From: Methyloferula stellata AR4 | Lineage (GTDB): Bacteria; Pseudomonadota; Alphaproteobacteria; Rhizobiales; Beijerinckiaceae | Length of the DNA stretch: 64,000 nt | Assembly: GCF_000385335.1 (NCBI RefSeq) | Contig: NZ_ARWA01000001.1 | Coordinates: forward strand, 2,000,001 to 2,064,000 | Direction of reading: 5' to 3' | In this document: piece by piece, positions 17,069 through 25,950 of the stretch | Numbering within the stretch: the first letter of the stretch is position 1 | Layout of the letters: every line of letters begins with the position of its first letter | The notes under the pieces: model-generated | What the model saw: the letters and a program-made list of their open reading frames with translations, nothing else | Databases searched by the model: none | Told to the model about the DNA's origin: nothing | Made by a program: the position numbers and the translations under genes

Positions 17069-18457
17069 ATGTCCGTCGAACGTTGGGCGCCCGATAGCTG
17101 GAGGGCGAAACCCATTGAGCAAGTGCCTGATTATCCCGATGCCGTTGTGCTCGACGAGGTCGAGCGGCAGCTTGCCGGTTTTCCGCCTTTGGTTTTCGCA
17201 GGCGAAGCGCGCAAGCTGAAAAAGTACCTGGCCAAGGTCGCGCAAGGCGAAGCCTTTTTGTTGCAGGGCGGCGATTGCGCCGAAAGCTTCGACGAGCATG
17301 CGGCGGATAATATCCGCGATTTCTTCCGCGTCTTTTTGCAGATGGCCGTGGTGATGACCTTCGCCGCGGCGTCGCCTGTCGTGAAGGTCGGCCGCATCGC
17401 GGGTCAATTTGCCAAGCCGCGCTCGGCACCGAACGAGAAGATCGGCGATGTCGAACTGCCGAGCTATCGCGGCGATATCGTCAACGACATCGCCTTCGAT
17501 GAGGCAGCGCGTATCCCCGATCCCCGGCGTCAGCTCATGGCCTATCGCCAAAGCGCGGCCACGCTGAATCTCCTACGCGCCTTCGCGTCTGGCGGTTATG
17601 CCAATCTCGAAAATGCGCATCGCTGGATGCTGGGCTTCATCAAGGATACGCCGCAGTCTGCGCGCTATTCGGAATTGGCGGACCGGCTCACCGAGACGAT
17701 CGGCTTCATGCGCGCGATCGGGCTCGATCCTGAAACCCATCAGGAATTGCGCCAGACGGAATTCTATACGTCGCACGAGGCGCTGCTGCTCGGTTACGAG
17801 CAGGCGCTGACGCGAGTCGATTCGACGACGGGCGATTATTACGCGACCTCCGGCCATATGATCTGGGTGGGCGACCGCACGCGTGATCCGGGCCATGCGC
17901 ATATCGAATATGCGCGGGGCGTCAAAAATCCGATCGGGCTCAAATGCGGCCCCTCAATGAAGCCGGACGATCTCCTGCGCCTCGCCGATATTCTCGATCC
18001 GGCGAATGAGGCCGGGCGCCTGACTTTGATCTGCCGCTTCGGCACCGATAAGGTCGCCGAACATCTCGTGCCGCTCGTGCGTGCGATCAAGAAGGAAGGC
18101 CGCACCGTCGTCTGGTCCTGCGATCCCATGCACGGCAATACGGTGAAGGCCGGTTCGGGCTTCAAGACCCGGCCTTTCGACCGGATCATGGGCGAGATCC
18201 GCTCGTTCTTCGCCGTGCATCAGGCCGAAGGCACTTATGCCGGCGGCGTGCATCTCGAAATGACCGGCAAGAATGTCACCGAATGCACCGGCGGCGCGCG
18301 CGCCATCACGGAAGCCGATCTGCACGATCGCTATCACACCCACTGCGATCCGCGGCTCAACGCCGAGCAATCGATCGAAGTTGCTTTCCTGGTGGCCGAG
18401 CTTTTGAAGGCCGAGCGCATCGCGCGCGGCAAACCCGAGGTCGATGCGGCAGAGTAA
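17069..18457 (+). CDS. aroG: 3-deoxy-7-phosphoheptulonate synthase, class II
   Basis: Condenses phosphoenolpyruvate and erythrose 4-phosphate, the first step of the shikimate pathway. This is the plant-type (class II) enzyme: [53 protein letters not shown] and [15 protein letters not shown] are all present, covering the metal and phosphate ligands. The ATG at 17069 (MSVERW) gives 462 residues, the normal length; a start at 17036 would add 11 residues unlike the family. Confidence 0.95.
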   Translation: MSVERWAPDSWRAKPIEQVPDYPDAVVLDEVERQLAGFPPLVFAGEARKLKKYLAKVAQGEAFLLQGGDCAESFDEHAADNIRDFFRVFLQMAVVMTFAAASPVVKVGRIAGQFAKPRSAPNEKIGDVELPSYRGDIVNDIAFDEAARIPDPRRQLMAYRQSAATLNLLRAFASGGYANLENAHRWMLGFIKDTPQSARYSELADRLTETIGFMRAIGLDPETHQELRQTEFYTSHEALLLGYEQALTRVDSTTGDYYATSGHMIWVGDRTRDPGHAHIEYARGVKNPIGLKCGPSMKPDDLLRLADILDPANEAGRLTLICRFGTDKVAEHLVPLVRAIKKEGRTVVWSCDPMHGNTVKAGSGFKTRPFDRIMGEIRSFFAVHQAEGTYAGGVHLEMTGKNVTECTGGARAITEADLHDRYHTHCDPRLNAEQSIEVAFLVAELLKAERIARGKPEVDAAE

Positions 18458-18458
18458 A

Positions 18459-18501
18459 GCATGATCCCGAAAAGTTGCAGACTTTTCGGACAAGATCATG
18501 C
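18459..18501. repeat. Palindromic intergenic repeat (GCATGATC...GATCATGC)
   Basis: Nested inverted repeats: outer GCATGATC/GATCATGC and inner CCGAAAAGT/ACTTTTCGG. It starts directly behind the DAHP synthase stop and could act as a transcript-end hairpin. The sequence belongs to a palindromic family familiar from rhizobial genomes; a diverged copy is at 6438-6481. Confidence 0.75.
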
Positions 18502-18537
18502 GTTGAAATAAGGTTGAGCGGCTGGAGCTGTGATCCA

Positions 18538-18741
18538 ATGACTTATGTGGTCCATGTCAGCCAAGATAGAGAGACGGGCCGTTACTATGTCGATTCGTCC
18601 GATATTCCGGGGCTGCATGTTGAAGCCGATACGTTCGAGGAGTTCGTCAATATCGTCCAGGACGTGGCGCCGGACCTTTTGGGCGAAGCTGCACCTGGAT
18701 CGGAGATCAGCTTTCAACAGATTGTAACTCTCGCAGCCTGA
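18538..18741 (+). CDS. hicB: HicB-like antitoxin (DUF1902 type)
   Basis: A 67-residue HicB/DUF1902 protein with the partial RNase-H-like fold typical of HicB N-terminal domains: TYVVHVSQDRETGRYYVDSS, then DIPGLHVEADTFEEFVNI and a helix. HicB antitoxins bind and inhibit the mRNA-cleaving toxin HicA. There is no visible DNA-binding C-terminal domain. Its stop codon overlaps the start of the hicA remnant (TGATG), so the pair was translationally coupled. In this arrangement the antitoxin gene comes first. Confidence 0.8.
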   Translation: MTYVVHVSQDRETGRYYVDSSDIPGLHVEADTFEEFVNIVQDVAPDLLGEAAPGSEISFQQIVTLAA

Positions 18742-18936
18742 TGGGTTCCAATCTCTATCCAGAGCTCGTGCGCCTTCTCAAAGAGGCAGGCTGTACGTTC
18801 GTCCGGCAAGGTAGGCTCGCATGAGATCTGGCACAGTCCACATACAAACCGGAATATTACCGTTCCAAAAAATACAACGGTGGTCCATACCGCCAATGGC
18901 ATTCTGAAAGACGCTGGATTACCGAGGCAGTTTTAA
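18741..18936 (+). pseudogene. hicA: hicA toxin, frameshifted
   Basis: The first 24 codons read MGSNLYPELVRLLKEAGC and FVRQG, typical of the HicA double-stranded-RNA-binding-like fold. Near 18810-18814 the frame shifts by +1 and the original frame ends at TGA 18822. In the shifted frame the sequence continues as GSHEIWHSPHTNRNITVPKN and ends in ILKDAGLPRQF, which contains the catalytic His of HicA (GSH). The gene is therefore a complete hicA broken by a single small indel. Confidence 0.85.
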
Positions 18937-19004
18937 TCTCTCGGTTCCGGCGGATCTCAGATGCTATCGCCCGCGTGTCCATTCTCGTATGATTGAATCA
19001 AGCC

Positions 19005-19793
19005 ATGGCTGAATTTCCAACCCTCTTTCTGTCGCATGGGGCACCAAACCTATGCCTCTATCCCAATCCAGCGCGCGAGTTTCTGACGGGGCTAGGCGCC
19101 CAGATCGGCAAGCCGCAGGCGATCATCTTGATGTCGGCGCATTTTGAATCGCCGGTCCCATCTTTCGGCGCCGACGAACAGCCGGGCATGATCTACGACT
19201 TCAAAGGGTTTGAGACCGAACTCTATAAAAAGGTCTATCCCGCGCCGGGCCTGCCGGAGCTTGCGACGGTTGCGGCGACCCTTGTCGAGCAAGCGGGGTT
19301 TCCGGTGCAGGAAGTCGTCGGGCGCGGCTATGATCATGGGGTCTGGAGCCCTTTGAGCCTCATGTATCCGGATGCCGATATCCCCGTTGTGCAGATGTCG
19401 ATTCAGCCGGAAGAGGGCGCCGGCCATCATTTCGTGGTCGGCCGCGCGCTCGCGCCCTTGCGCAAACATGGCGTCTTGATCATCGGCTCCGGCAGCCTGA
19501 CGCATAATTTTGACGAGCTCTACGACTCGCACCAAGACTTTGTGTCGCCGCCGCCGGTTTTCGTTCAAGAGTTCGCCGATTGGGTGAAGGAGAAGGCCGA
19601 GGCGGGCTCGGTCGACGAAATCAACGATTATCGTGCTCTAGCGCCTCACGCGGTCAAACATCATCCGAAGGCGGATCATTTTTTCCCGCTGCCTTTCGCG
19701 CTCGGCGCGGGCGGCGAAGGCGCCAAGGGCAAGCGCATCCATACATCGGTGCAGCGTGGCGCGCTGATGATGGACGCCTATATGTTCCAGTAG
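19005..19793 (+). CDS. 4,5-DOPA-dioxygenase-like extradiol dioxygenase
   Basis: A 262-residue class III extradiol ring-cleavage dioxygenase of the DODA/YgiD group. Metal-binding His residues are seen in LFLSHGAPNL, ILMSAHFE, YDHGVWSPL and the late segment HAVKHHPKADHFFPL. Family members cleave catechol-like rings such as DOPA; the natural bacterial substrate is usually unknown. The ATG at 19005 is chosen over the upstream TTG at 18993. It stands alone between the hicBA remnant and a long palindromic element. Confidence 0.87.
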   Translation: MAEFPTLFLSHGAPNLCLYPNPAREFLTGLGAQIGKPQAIILMSAHFESPVPSFGADEQPGMIYDFKGFETELYKKVYPAPGLPELATVAATLVEQAGFPVQEVVGRGYDHGVWSPLSLMYPDADIPVVQMSIQPEEGAGHHFVVGRALAPLRKHGVLIIGSGSLTHNFDELYDSHQDFVSPPPVFVQEFADWVKEKAEAGSVDEINDYRALAPHAVKHHPKADHFFPLPFALGAGGEGAKGKRIHTSVQRGALMMDAYMFQ

Positions 19794-19817
19794 TCGGTAA
19801 AATTCATGGTGTGCGAT

Positions 19818-20002
19818 CCTTCTCCCTGTGGGAGAAGGTGTCATGCGAAGCATGACGGATGAGGGGTTACGTTCTTTCAGTCGTGATCCTAAGCCCTCAC
19901 CCGGTCAGCTCCGCTGACCACCCTCTCATGCAAGTTGGGCTTGCCCAACTTGCACAATAAAAATGCCTAACTCAGGCAAGCCCGAGTTAGGATGGGAGAG
20001 GG
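19818..20002. repeat. Composite palindromic repeat element (BIME-like)
   Basis: About 185 bases made of successive hairpins. Unit 1 has CCTTCTCCC-tgt-GGGAGAAGG, then GTCATGC/GCATGAC and GGATGAGGGG. Unit 2 is related in inverse orientation: CCCTCACCC, GGTCAGC/GCTGACC, then CCCTCTC and GGGAGAGGG. The space between its outer arms is filled by two further palindromes (AAGTTGGGC/GCCCAACTT and CTAACTC/GAGTTAG). The core unit matches the element inserted at 31242-31310. Confidence 0.75.
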
Positions 20003-20050
20003 TTGGCGTGCCTGTCCTTCAATAAGCCGCCCCATGGTGCTCTTCACTTC

Positions 20051-21718
20051 ATGACACCCGTCGATCGTCTCGTCATCGCGCTCGCGCAGATCAATTCAAC
20101 TGTCGGCGACATTGCCGGCAATGTCGCGCGTCTGCGCAAGGCGCGGGCCGAGGCGGCACGCTTCGGCGCCGACGTCGTGATGTTTTCCGAACTCTTCCTC
20201 TCCGGCTATCCGCCGGAAGATCTCGTCTTGAAAACCGCATTTCAAGACGCCTGCCGGCGCGCCTGCGAGGAGATCGCGCGCGACACGGCCGATGAAGGTC
20301 CGGCCATTCTCGTCGGCCTGCCCTGGGGCGAGGATGGGTCATGCTTTAATGCTTATGCGCTTCTCGACCAGGGCCGCATCGAAGCGGTGAAGTTCAAAGT
20401 CGATTTGCCGAATTATGGCGTCTTTGACGAAAAGCGTGTCTTCGCGCCGGGTCCCATGCCCGGCCCGATCGCGTTTCGGGGCGTGCGGATCGGCGTTCCG
20501 ATTTGCGAGGATATTTGGGGACCGGAGCCGGTCGAATGCCTGTCGGAAACCGGCGGCGAGATTTTGCTCGTGCCGAACGGCTCGCCTTATTGGCGCGGCA
20601 AGACCGAGGAGCGTCTGGCGGTCGCCCAGGCGCGCGTGAGCGAAAGCCATTTGCCGCTCATCTATCTCAATCAATTCGGCGGCCAGGACGATCTCGTCTT
20701 CGATGGCGCTTCCTTTGCCTTGAATGCCGATGGAAGCCAGGCCTTCCAGCTTCCGGCCTTTGCGGAGACGGTCGCCAAGACGGTCTGGGAGCGGCGCGAC
20801 GGCACTTGGGTCTGCACCGAAGGGCCGCAGGCGCCGCGCGAGGACGGCGATGCCGCCGACTATCAAGCCTGCGTGCTGGGCTTGCGCGATTATGTCGGCA
20901 AGAACGGTTTTCCGGGCGTGGTGCTTGGGCTCTCAGGCGGCGTCGATTCGGCGCTTTGCGCGGCGATTGCCGTCGATGCGCTCGGCGCGGATCGCGTGCA
21001 TTGCGTGATGCTGCCCTATCGTTTCACCTCTGCGGAGTCGCTGGCCGATGCCAAGGCCTGCGCCGAGGCGCTGAAGGTGCGCTACGATCTTCTGCCCATC
21101 GCGCCCGCCGTCGAAGGCATAGAGGCGGTGCTCGCTTCGTTTTTTGCGGAGACACAGCGCGATGTCACCGAAGAGAATATTCAAAGCCGCGTGCGCGGCA
21201 CGCTTCTCATGGCGGTCTCGAATAAATTCGGGTCCATGCTGGTCACGACCGGCAATAAATCCGAAATGTCGGTCGGCTATGCGACGATCTACGGCGACAT
21301 GAACGGCGGCTTCAATCCGATCAAGGATCTCTACAAGACCGAAGTCTTTCGTCTCGCGCATTTGCGCAATCATTGGAAACCGAAAGGCGCCCTGGGGCCG
21401 GGAGGGATCGTTGTTCCCCCCAACGTCATAACGAAACCGCCGACGGCGGAACTGCGCGAGAATCAAACCGACCAAGATTCCTTGCCGCCCTATGCCATCC
21501 TCGATGCGATTCTCGAAGGTCTCATCGAACATGATTTGAGCGTCACCGATCTTGTCGCTGTAGGCCACGACTCCGAGACCGTAAAAAAAATCGAGCGGTT
21601 GCTATATCTTGCCGAATATAAACGCAGGCAATCGGCCCCAGGCGTTAAAGTCACAAAGAAAAATTTTGGCCGCGACAGACGATATCCGATCGTGAATCGC
21701 TTCCGCGACATTTCATAA
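20051..21718 (+). CDS. nadE: Glutamine-hydrolysing NAD+ synthase
   Basis: Makes NAD from deamido-NAD, ATP and glutamine. An N-terminal nitrilase-type glutaminase domain (about 1-260) carries the Glu (MFSELFLSGYPPEDL), Lys (FKVDLPNYGVFDEKR) and Cys (GVPICEDIWG) of the catalytic triad; the C-terminal synthetase domain has the ATP loop VLGLSGGVDSALCAA and TTGNKSEMSVGY. Length 555 residues is standard. The ATG at 20051 is chosen because the 16 upstream codons fall in the repeat-flanking DNA. Confidence 0.95.
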   Translation: MTPVDRLVIALAQINSTVGDIAGNVARLRKARAEAARFGADVVMFSELFLSGYPPEDLVLKTAFQDACRRACEEIARDTADEGPAILVGLPWGEDGSCFNAYALLDQGRIEAVKFKVDLPNYGVFDEKRVFAPGPMPGPIAFRGVRIGVPICEDIWGPEPVECLSETGGEILLVPNGSPYWRGKTEERLAVAQARVSESHLPLIYLNQFGGQDDLVFDGASFALNADGSQAFQLPAFAETVAKTVWERRDGTWVCTEGPQAPREDGDAADYQACVLGLRDYVGKNGFPGVVLGLSGGVDSALCAAIAVDALGADRVHCVMLPYRFTSAESLADAKACAEALKVRYDLLPIAPAVEGIEAVLASFFAETQRDVTEENIQSRVRGTLLMAVSNKFGSMLVTTGNKSEMSVGYATIYGDMNGGFNPIKDLYKTEVFRLAHLRNHWKPKGALGPGGIVVPPNVITKPPTAELRENQTDQDSLPPYAILDAILEGLIEHDLSVTDLVAVGHDSETVKKIERLLYLAEYKRRQSAPGVKVTKKNFGRDRRYPIVNRFRDIS

Positions 21719-21957
21719 TTTCGTGATCGGAAATAGAGCGGATCCTCTTGAACCGATTAAGGTTCCGCCCCACCCTTAGAAAAAGCGGGCATATGCATTG
21801 TTTGGCTGAAACAGTGCTGCTGCGTGCCTGTCTCTCCCTTTGCGCGGCAGTCCTGCCGCGATGTCCGGCGCCGGTGAAAACTGGTCGCGCCATCAAAGCG
21901 TTTGTTCGCCCGAACAGATGCGTTCACTGAAATCTTGCTGCCATTGGGGCTCTGATC

Positions 21958-22413
21958 ATGATCAACCTTTCCATTAACGGCACCGCTCATGCGGTCGACG
22001 TCGATCCCGAAATGCCGCTTCTATGGGCCTTGCGCGACCATGTCGGATTGACCGGCACCAAGTTCGGTTGCGGCGCGGCTTTATGCGGCGCCTGTACGGT
22101 TCATCTCGATGGCGAGCCCGTGCGCTCCTGTCAGATCCAGGTGCGGGATGCGCAAGACCGCGAAGTCGTCACGATCGAAGGCGTCAGCGGCAAGATCGCG
22201 CACACCGTCCAGGCCGTATGGCAGAAGCTCGATGTCGTGCAATGCGGCTTCTGTCAGTCGGGTCAGATCATGAGCGCGATCGGCCTTCTGTCGCAAATTC
22301 CAAAACCAACTGACGAAGACATAGAGAAGGCGATGGACGGCAATGTCTGCCGCTGCGCCACTTATGTGCGCATCCGAGCCGCCGTGCATCAAGCCGCCAA
22401 AGAAATCGCGTGA
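21958..22413 (+). CDS. 2Fe-2S subunit of a molybdenum hydroxylase
   Basis: A 151-residue small subunit of the xanthine-oxidase family, nearest to isoquinoline 1-oxidoreductase/aldehyde dehydrogenase small subunits. It carries a plant-type [2Fe-2S] cluster ([20 protein letters not shown] with a further Cys) and a second cluster in a helical domain ([10 protein letters not shown] and NVCRCATY). It passes electrons from the molybdenum site to the next carrier. The molybdopterin subunit starts 11 bases downstream, so this is the first gene of a three-gene operon. Confidence 0.92.
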   Translation: MINLSINGTAHAVDVDPEMPLLWALRDHVGLTGTKFGCGAALCGACTVHLDGEPVRSCQIQVRDAQDREVVTIEGVSGKIAHTVQAVWQKLDVVQCGFCQSGQIMSAIGLLSQIPKPTDEDIEKAMDGNVCRCATYVRIRAAVHQAAKEIA

Positions 22414-22424
22414 GGAGGAAAACC

Positions 22425-24632
22425 ATGTTGGACGAACCCACGACCTCACCCATGACCTCGAAAAGCGCGATGCCGGCTTCGCCCTCGCGCCGGAATTTTC
22501 TGAAGACGTCTGCCGCCGCCGGCGGTGCCTTGGTGCTTTCCGCCTATGTTCCGCTCGGCAACAAAGCCTATGCGCTCACCGCGAACGATCCGCCGCAACC
22601 CAATGTCTTCATTCGCATCACGCCCGATAGTACCGTCACCGTGATCGTCAAACATCTCGACAAGGGGCAGGGCATCGCAACGGGCCTGGCGACCGTCGTC
22701 GCCGATGAGCTCGATGCCGATTGGGCGCATGTCAAAACCGAATTCGCGCCGGCCAATGTGGCGCTTTACAATAATCTTGCGTTCGGCGTGCAAGGCACGG
22801 GCGGTTCCTCCGGCATCGCGAATTCGTGGAAGCAGTTGCGCGAGGCTGGCGCGGCCGCCCGCGCAATGCTGATCGAAGCTGCCGCGCAGACGTGGAAAGT
22901 GCCGGCGTCTTCCGTTCGCATTGACAAGGGCGTCTTGATTTCGGGCAGCCATAAGGCCCCCTTCGGCACCTTCGCTGAGAAGGCCGCGGCTCTGCCGGTG
23001 CCGGTGAATGTCACGCTAAAGGATCCGAAAGACTGGATCTATATCGGCAAGGTCATCCCCCGCCTCGACTCGGTGATGAAGACCACGGGTCAGCCCATTT
23101 TCGCGCTCGATCACAAGCAGCCGGGCATGCTGACGGCCGTCTTGCAGCGTTCGCCGCGCTTCGGCGGCACGGTCAAGAGCTTCGATGCGACAGGCGCCAA
23201 GGCGGTCAAAGGCGTCGTCGATGTGATTCAAATCCCGCAAGGCGTCGCGGTTCTTGCAACCGACACATGGTCCGCCATGAAGGGCCGCAAGGCGTTGAAG
23301 ATCGAGTGGGATGATCAGAAGGCCGAAACGCGGTCGAGCGATCAGATCTATGCCGCCTATAGCAAATTGGCGGCGACGCCGGGCACGCCGGCGAAGCGCA
23401 AGGGCGATGCGTCGAAAGCGCTCGACGCGGCGGTCAAGGTCATCGATGTCGAATATAAGTTTCCCTATCTCGCGCATGCGCCGATGGAGCCTTTGAACGC
23501 CACCATACAAATCAAGGATGATGGTTCGGCCGAAATCTGGGCGGGCTCGCAGTTCCAGACTGTAGAGCAGGGAACGGCGGCTGCGATCTTGGGCCTCAAG
23601 CCTGAGCAGGTCTCCATCAACACACTTTGGGCGGGCGGCTCGTTCGGCCGCCGCGCGACGCCGACGGCCGATTATATCGCTGAACTTGCGATGATCGCCA
23701 AAGTGGCGCAGCGCAAAGAGCCGATCCATCTCGTCTGGACACGCGAGGACGACCTGTCCGGCGGCTATTACCGGCCGACCACGGTGCATCGCATCCGCGC
23801 CGGTCTCGACGCGAAGGGCAATGTGGCGGGTTGGGAATCGCGCATCGTCAACCAGTCCTTCATGTTTGGCACGCCCTTCGAGAAGGTGATGGTGAAGAAT
23901 GGCGTCGACGACACGGCCGTCGAAGGCGCGGCCGACATGCCTTACGCGATTGACAATCTCTCGGTCGAATGGCATCGCGCGCAATCGCCTGTCACGACTC
24001 TGTGGTGGCGCTCGGTCGGCCATTCCCACACCGCGCAAGCGGTCGAAACCATGGTCGATTCCTTGGCTGCCGCTTCGGGCAAGGATCCGCTCGCGTTCCG
24101 CCTCGAACTCTTGAAAGACGAGCCGCGCTATGTCGGCGTCTTGAAGCTCGCGGCGGAAAAGGCCGGCTATGGCCAAAAAATGCCGGCAGGCCAGGGCCGC
24201 GGCATCGCCGTGCACGAAAGCTTCAAGACTTATGTGGCGATGGTCGCCGATGTCACCGTCAGCAAGGACGGTTCGGTCAAGGTCGACCGCATCGTGGCCG
24301 CCGTCGATTGCGGTATTCCGGTCAATCCCGACGTGATCAAGGCACAGGTCGAGGGCGGTGCCGGCTATGCGCTTGGCGCGGCGCTGCGCAATCAGATCAG
24401 CTTGAAGGATGGTGTCGTGGAGCAATCCAATTTCGATACCTATGAGCCCTTGAGATTGTCGGACATGCCGAAGGTCGAAGTCTATATCGTGCCTTCGACG
24501 GAGGATCCCTCAGGCATAGGCGAGCCCGGCGTGCCGCCGGTCGCGCCGGCCGTTTCGAATGCGGTCTTCGCCGCGACGGGAAAGCGCCTGTCGTCCCTGC
24601 CTTGGGATTTCGGCGAATTGAGCCGCTCCTGA
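22425..24632 (+). CDS. Molybdopterin-binding subunit of a periplasmic hydroxylase/aldehyde dehydrogenase
   Basis: A 735-residue large subunit of the xanthine-oxidase superfamily, IorB-like. It has a twin-arginine signal ([20 protein letters not shown]), so it is probably folded in the cytoplasm and exported. Molybdopterin-cytosine-dinucleotide contact regions include [10 protein letters not shown] and [10 protein letters not shown]; the catalytic Glu is in the late [16 protein letters not shown] 22425 follows GAGGAGGA. With the Fe-S subunit before and the cytochrome after it, a periplasmic oxidation feeding a c-type cytochrome is inferred. The substrate (aldehyde or N-heterocycle) cannot be told. 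Confidence 0.9.
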   Translation: MLDEPTTSPMTSKSAMPASPSRRNFLKTSAAAGGALVLSAYVPLGNKAYALTANDPPQPNVFIRITPDSTVTVIVKHLDKGQGIATGLATVVADELDADWAHVKTEFAPANVALYNNLAFGVQGTGGSSGIANSWKQLREAGAAARAMLIEAAAQTWKVPASSVRIDKGVLISGSHKAPFGTFAEKAAALPVPVNVTLKDPKDWIYIGKVIPRLDSVMKTTGQPIFALDHKQPGMLTAVLQRSPRFGGTVKSFDATGAKAVKGVVDVIQIPQGVAVLATDTWSAMKGRKALKIEWDDQKAETRSSDQIYAAYSKLAATPGTPAKRKGDASKALDAAVKVIDVEYKFPYLAHAPMEPLNATIQIKDDGSAEIWAGSQFQTVEQGTAAAILGLKPEQVSINTLWAGGSFGRRATPTADYIAELAMIAKVAQRKEPIHLVWTREDDLSGGYYRPTTVHRIRAGLDAKGNVAGWESRIVNQSFMFGTPFEKVMVKNGVDDTAVEGAADMPYAIDNLSVEWHRAQSPVTTLWWRSVGHSHTAQAVETMVDSLAAASGKDPLAFRLELLKDEPRYVGVLKLAAEKAGYGQKMPAGQGRGIAVHESFKTYVAMVADVTVSKDGSVKVDRIVAAVDCGIPVNPDVIKAQVEGGAGYALGAALRNQISLKDGVVEQSNFDTYEPLRLSDMPKVEVYIVPSTEDPSGIGEPGVPPVAPAVSNAVFAATGKRLSSLPWDFGELSRS

Positions 24633-24656
24633 TTCTTGCGACGAAAGGCATTTTCC

Positions 24657-25202
24657 ATGTTCAAGACCCTTTCTGTCTTGGTCCTCGCGGCGCTGTTCGC
24701 GCCCGGGACATTCACGCAAAGCAAGGCCGAGGATCAGGGGACGGCGGCCTTCGATAAGATCGCGACGGTTCTCCAAAGCCCGCGCTGCGTGAATTGCCAT
24801 CCGGCGGGCGATGCCCCGCTGAATGGCGACGACGGCCATCCGCATCTCATGAATGTCGCGCGCGGCGCGGACAATCTCGGCGCGCCCGGCGAGCGCTGCT
24901 ATGCCTGCCATCGCGACGAGAACAGCAAAATGTCGATCGTGCCCGGTGCGCCCGAATGGTCGCTCGCGCCCAAAAGCATGTCCTGGCAGGGCCTGACCCA
25001 TGCCGAGCTTTGCCATGCGTTGAAGGACCGCAAGGGCAATGGCGATCGCGACGTGCCCGCCTTGATCGAGCATATGAGCACGCCGCTCGTGCTGTGGGGC
25101 TGGAATCCCGGCGCAGGCCGCAAGCCGGTGCCGATCTCGCACGACGAGTTCATCGATCTGATGAAAGTCTGGGAAGCGGCCGGGGCACCTTGCCCGGCCT
25201 AG
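24657..25202 (+). CDS. Exported cytochrome c with two CxxCH motifs
   Basis: A 181-residue protein with a signal peptide (MFKTLSVLVLAALFAPGTF) and two haem-c motifs: CVNCH (about residue 44) and CYACH (about residue 81). Additional Cys occur in ELCHAL and APCPA. Its place directly after the Mo and Fe-S subunits suggests it takes electrons from that enzyme to the respiratory chain. Single- and di-haem relatives occur beside IorAB-type operons. ATG 24657 lies behind GACGAAAGG. Confidence 0.88.
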   Translation: MFKTLSVLVLAALFAPGTFTQSKAEDQGTAAFDKIATVLQSPRCVNCHPAGDAPLNGDDGHPHLMNVARGADNLGAPGERCYACHRDENSKMSIVPGAPEWSLAPKSMSWQGLTHAELCHALKDRKGNGDRDVPALIEHMSTPLVLWGWNPGAGRKPVPISHDEFIDLMKVWEAAGAPCPA

Positions 25203-25221
25203 ATCGCCGGCTGTTCGACTT

Positions 25222-25252
25222 CACCGGCAGGCGCATGCGCGGCCTGCCGGTG
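25222..25252. terminator. Hairpin between convergent genes
   Basis: A perfect 10-bp inverted repeat CACCGGCAGG/CCTGCCGGTG with an 11-base loop lies between the cytochrome stop and the end of the convergent small gene. It is placed to end both transcripts, but neither side has a clear T-tract. Confidence 0.45.
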
Positions 25253-25256
25253 CGCC

Positions 25257-25430
25257 TTATTGCAATGCGCGGGCGACATCCTTGAGCGAAGACAGGGATT
25301 GCTCAAGCCGGCTGAACAGATTGCCGTCGCCGGGGGAACACGTACTTCTGGCGTAGGTGTTCAAAACAAGGATGACCACGGCCAAAAAAACGAGCCGGTT
25401 AAATATGAAGGTTGCGGCCCACTTGAACAT
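25257..25430 (-). CDS. Small membrane protein coupled to the PilZ gene
   Basis: A 57-residue reading frame: MFKWAATFIFNRLVFLAVVI opens with one membrane helix, followed by a Cys (RSTCSPGDG) and an amphipathic helix (LFSRLEQSLSSLKDVARALQ). Its ATG overlaps the stop of the PilZ gene by one base (TAATG), a classic coupling signal. I recognise no family. The precise overlap and the sensible membrane topology support a real gene; it may anchor or modulate the PilZ protein. Confidence 0.6.
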   Translation of the reverse strand: MFKWAATFIFNRLVFLAVVILVLNTYARSTCSPGDGNLFSRLEQSLSSLKDVARALQ

Positions 25431-25786
25431 TATGCGGGCACGCTGAGTTCGGTGACGCGCTTTGCCAAGGCGTCGCGATCGGCCTCAAGCATTCTGATCC
25501 GCCGTGCCGTCTCAATCGACACGACTGCGCCGTCACCGGCACGTACGAGGGCGATCCCCATTTCCGTATCGCTGCGCCAGATCAGGCGCGCGCGTTGACT
25601 GTCGCCTTTCCTATGAATGTGAATATCAAATTCATGCGGTATCATGACCGGGCTCGAAATGATAAGCTTCGCGCCATTCTGGGACAGGTTGCGGACCAAA
25701 CAATCCATGGTGGAAAATCGATTGTTGAAGGTGATCCGGCCGCTGAGAAACGTCCGGCCCCTGTGAAAATTGCGGCGCTCTTGCAT
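25430..25786 (-). CDS. PilZ domain protein
   Basis: A 118-residue PilZ-type protein. The N-terminal QERRNFHRGRTF matches the RxxxR half of the c-di-GMP motif, and VRNLSQNGAKL stands where (D/N)xSxxG is expected, so c-di-GMP binding is plausible. The beta-barrel is followed by a C-terminal helix (ARRIRMLEADRDALAKRVTE). ATG 25786 (MQERRN) is chosen because the 57 upstream in-frame residues do not resemble the family. The next gene overlaps its stop codon. Confidence 0.85.
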   Translation of the reverse strand: MQERRNFHRGRTFLSGRITFNNRFSTMDCLVRNLSQNGAKLIISSPVMIPHEFDIHIHRKGDSQRARLIWRSDTEMGIALVRAGDGAVVSIETARRIRMLEADRDALAKRVTELSVPA

Positions 25787-25950
25787 GAATCCCTCAATGG
25801 CACAAAAGAAAATTGATAAGGCCAAGGCAGCAACACGCAGGCCATTTCGATGCGAGACTTTAGATTTTGTTAACCAAAGCCGGCATTTGAGCTGACTTGG
25901 GCTCCAATCAACGCGGCTGTCCCCGCCACTGGAAAATGCTAAAAAACCTA

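Noticed and set aside
18714-18902. A 62-codon minus-strand frame over the hicA remnant
   Set aside because: It is the shadow of hicA; both parts of the broken hicA frame on the plus strand match the family.
21748-21990. Short frames on both strands between nadE and the 2Fe-2S subunit gene
   Set aside because: Products are basic, low-hydrophobicity and unlike any family, with no good ribosome-binding site.
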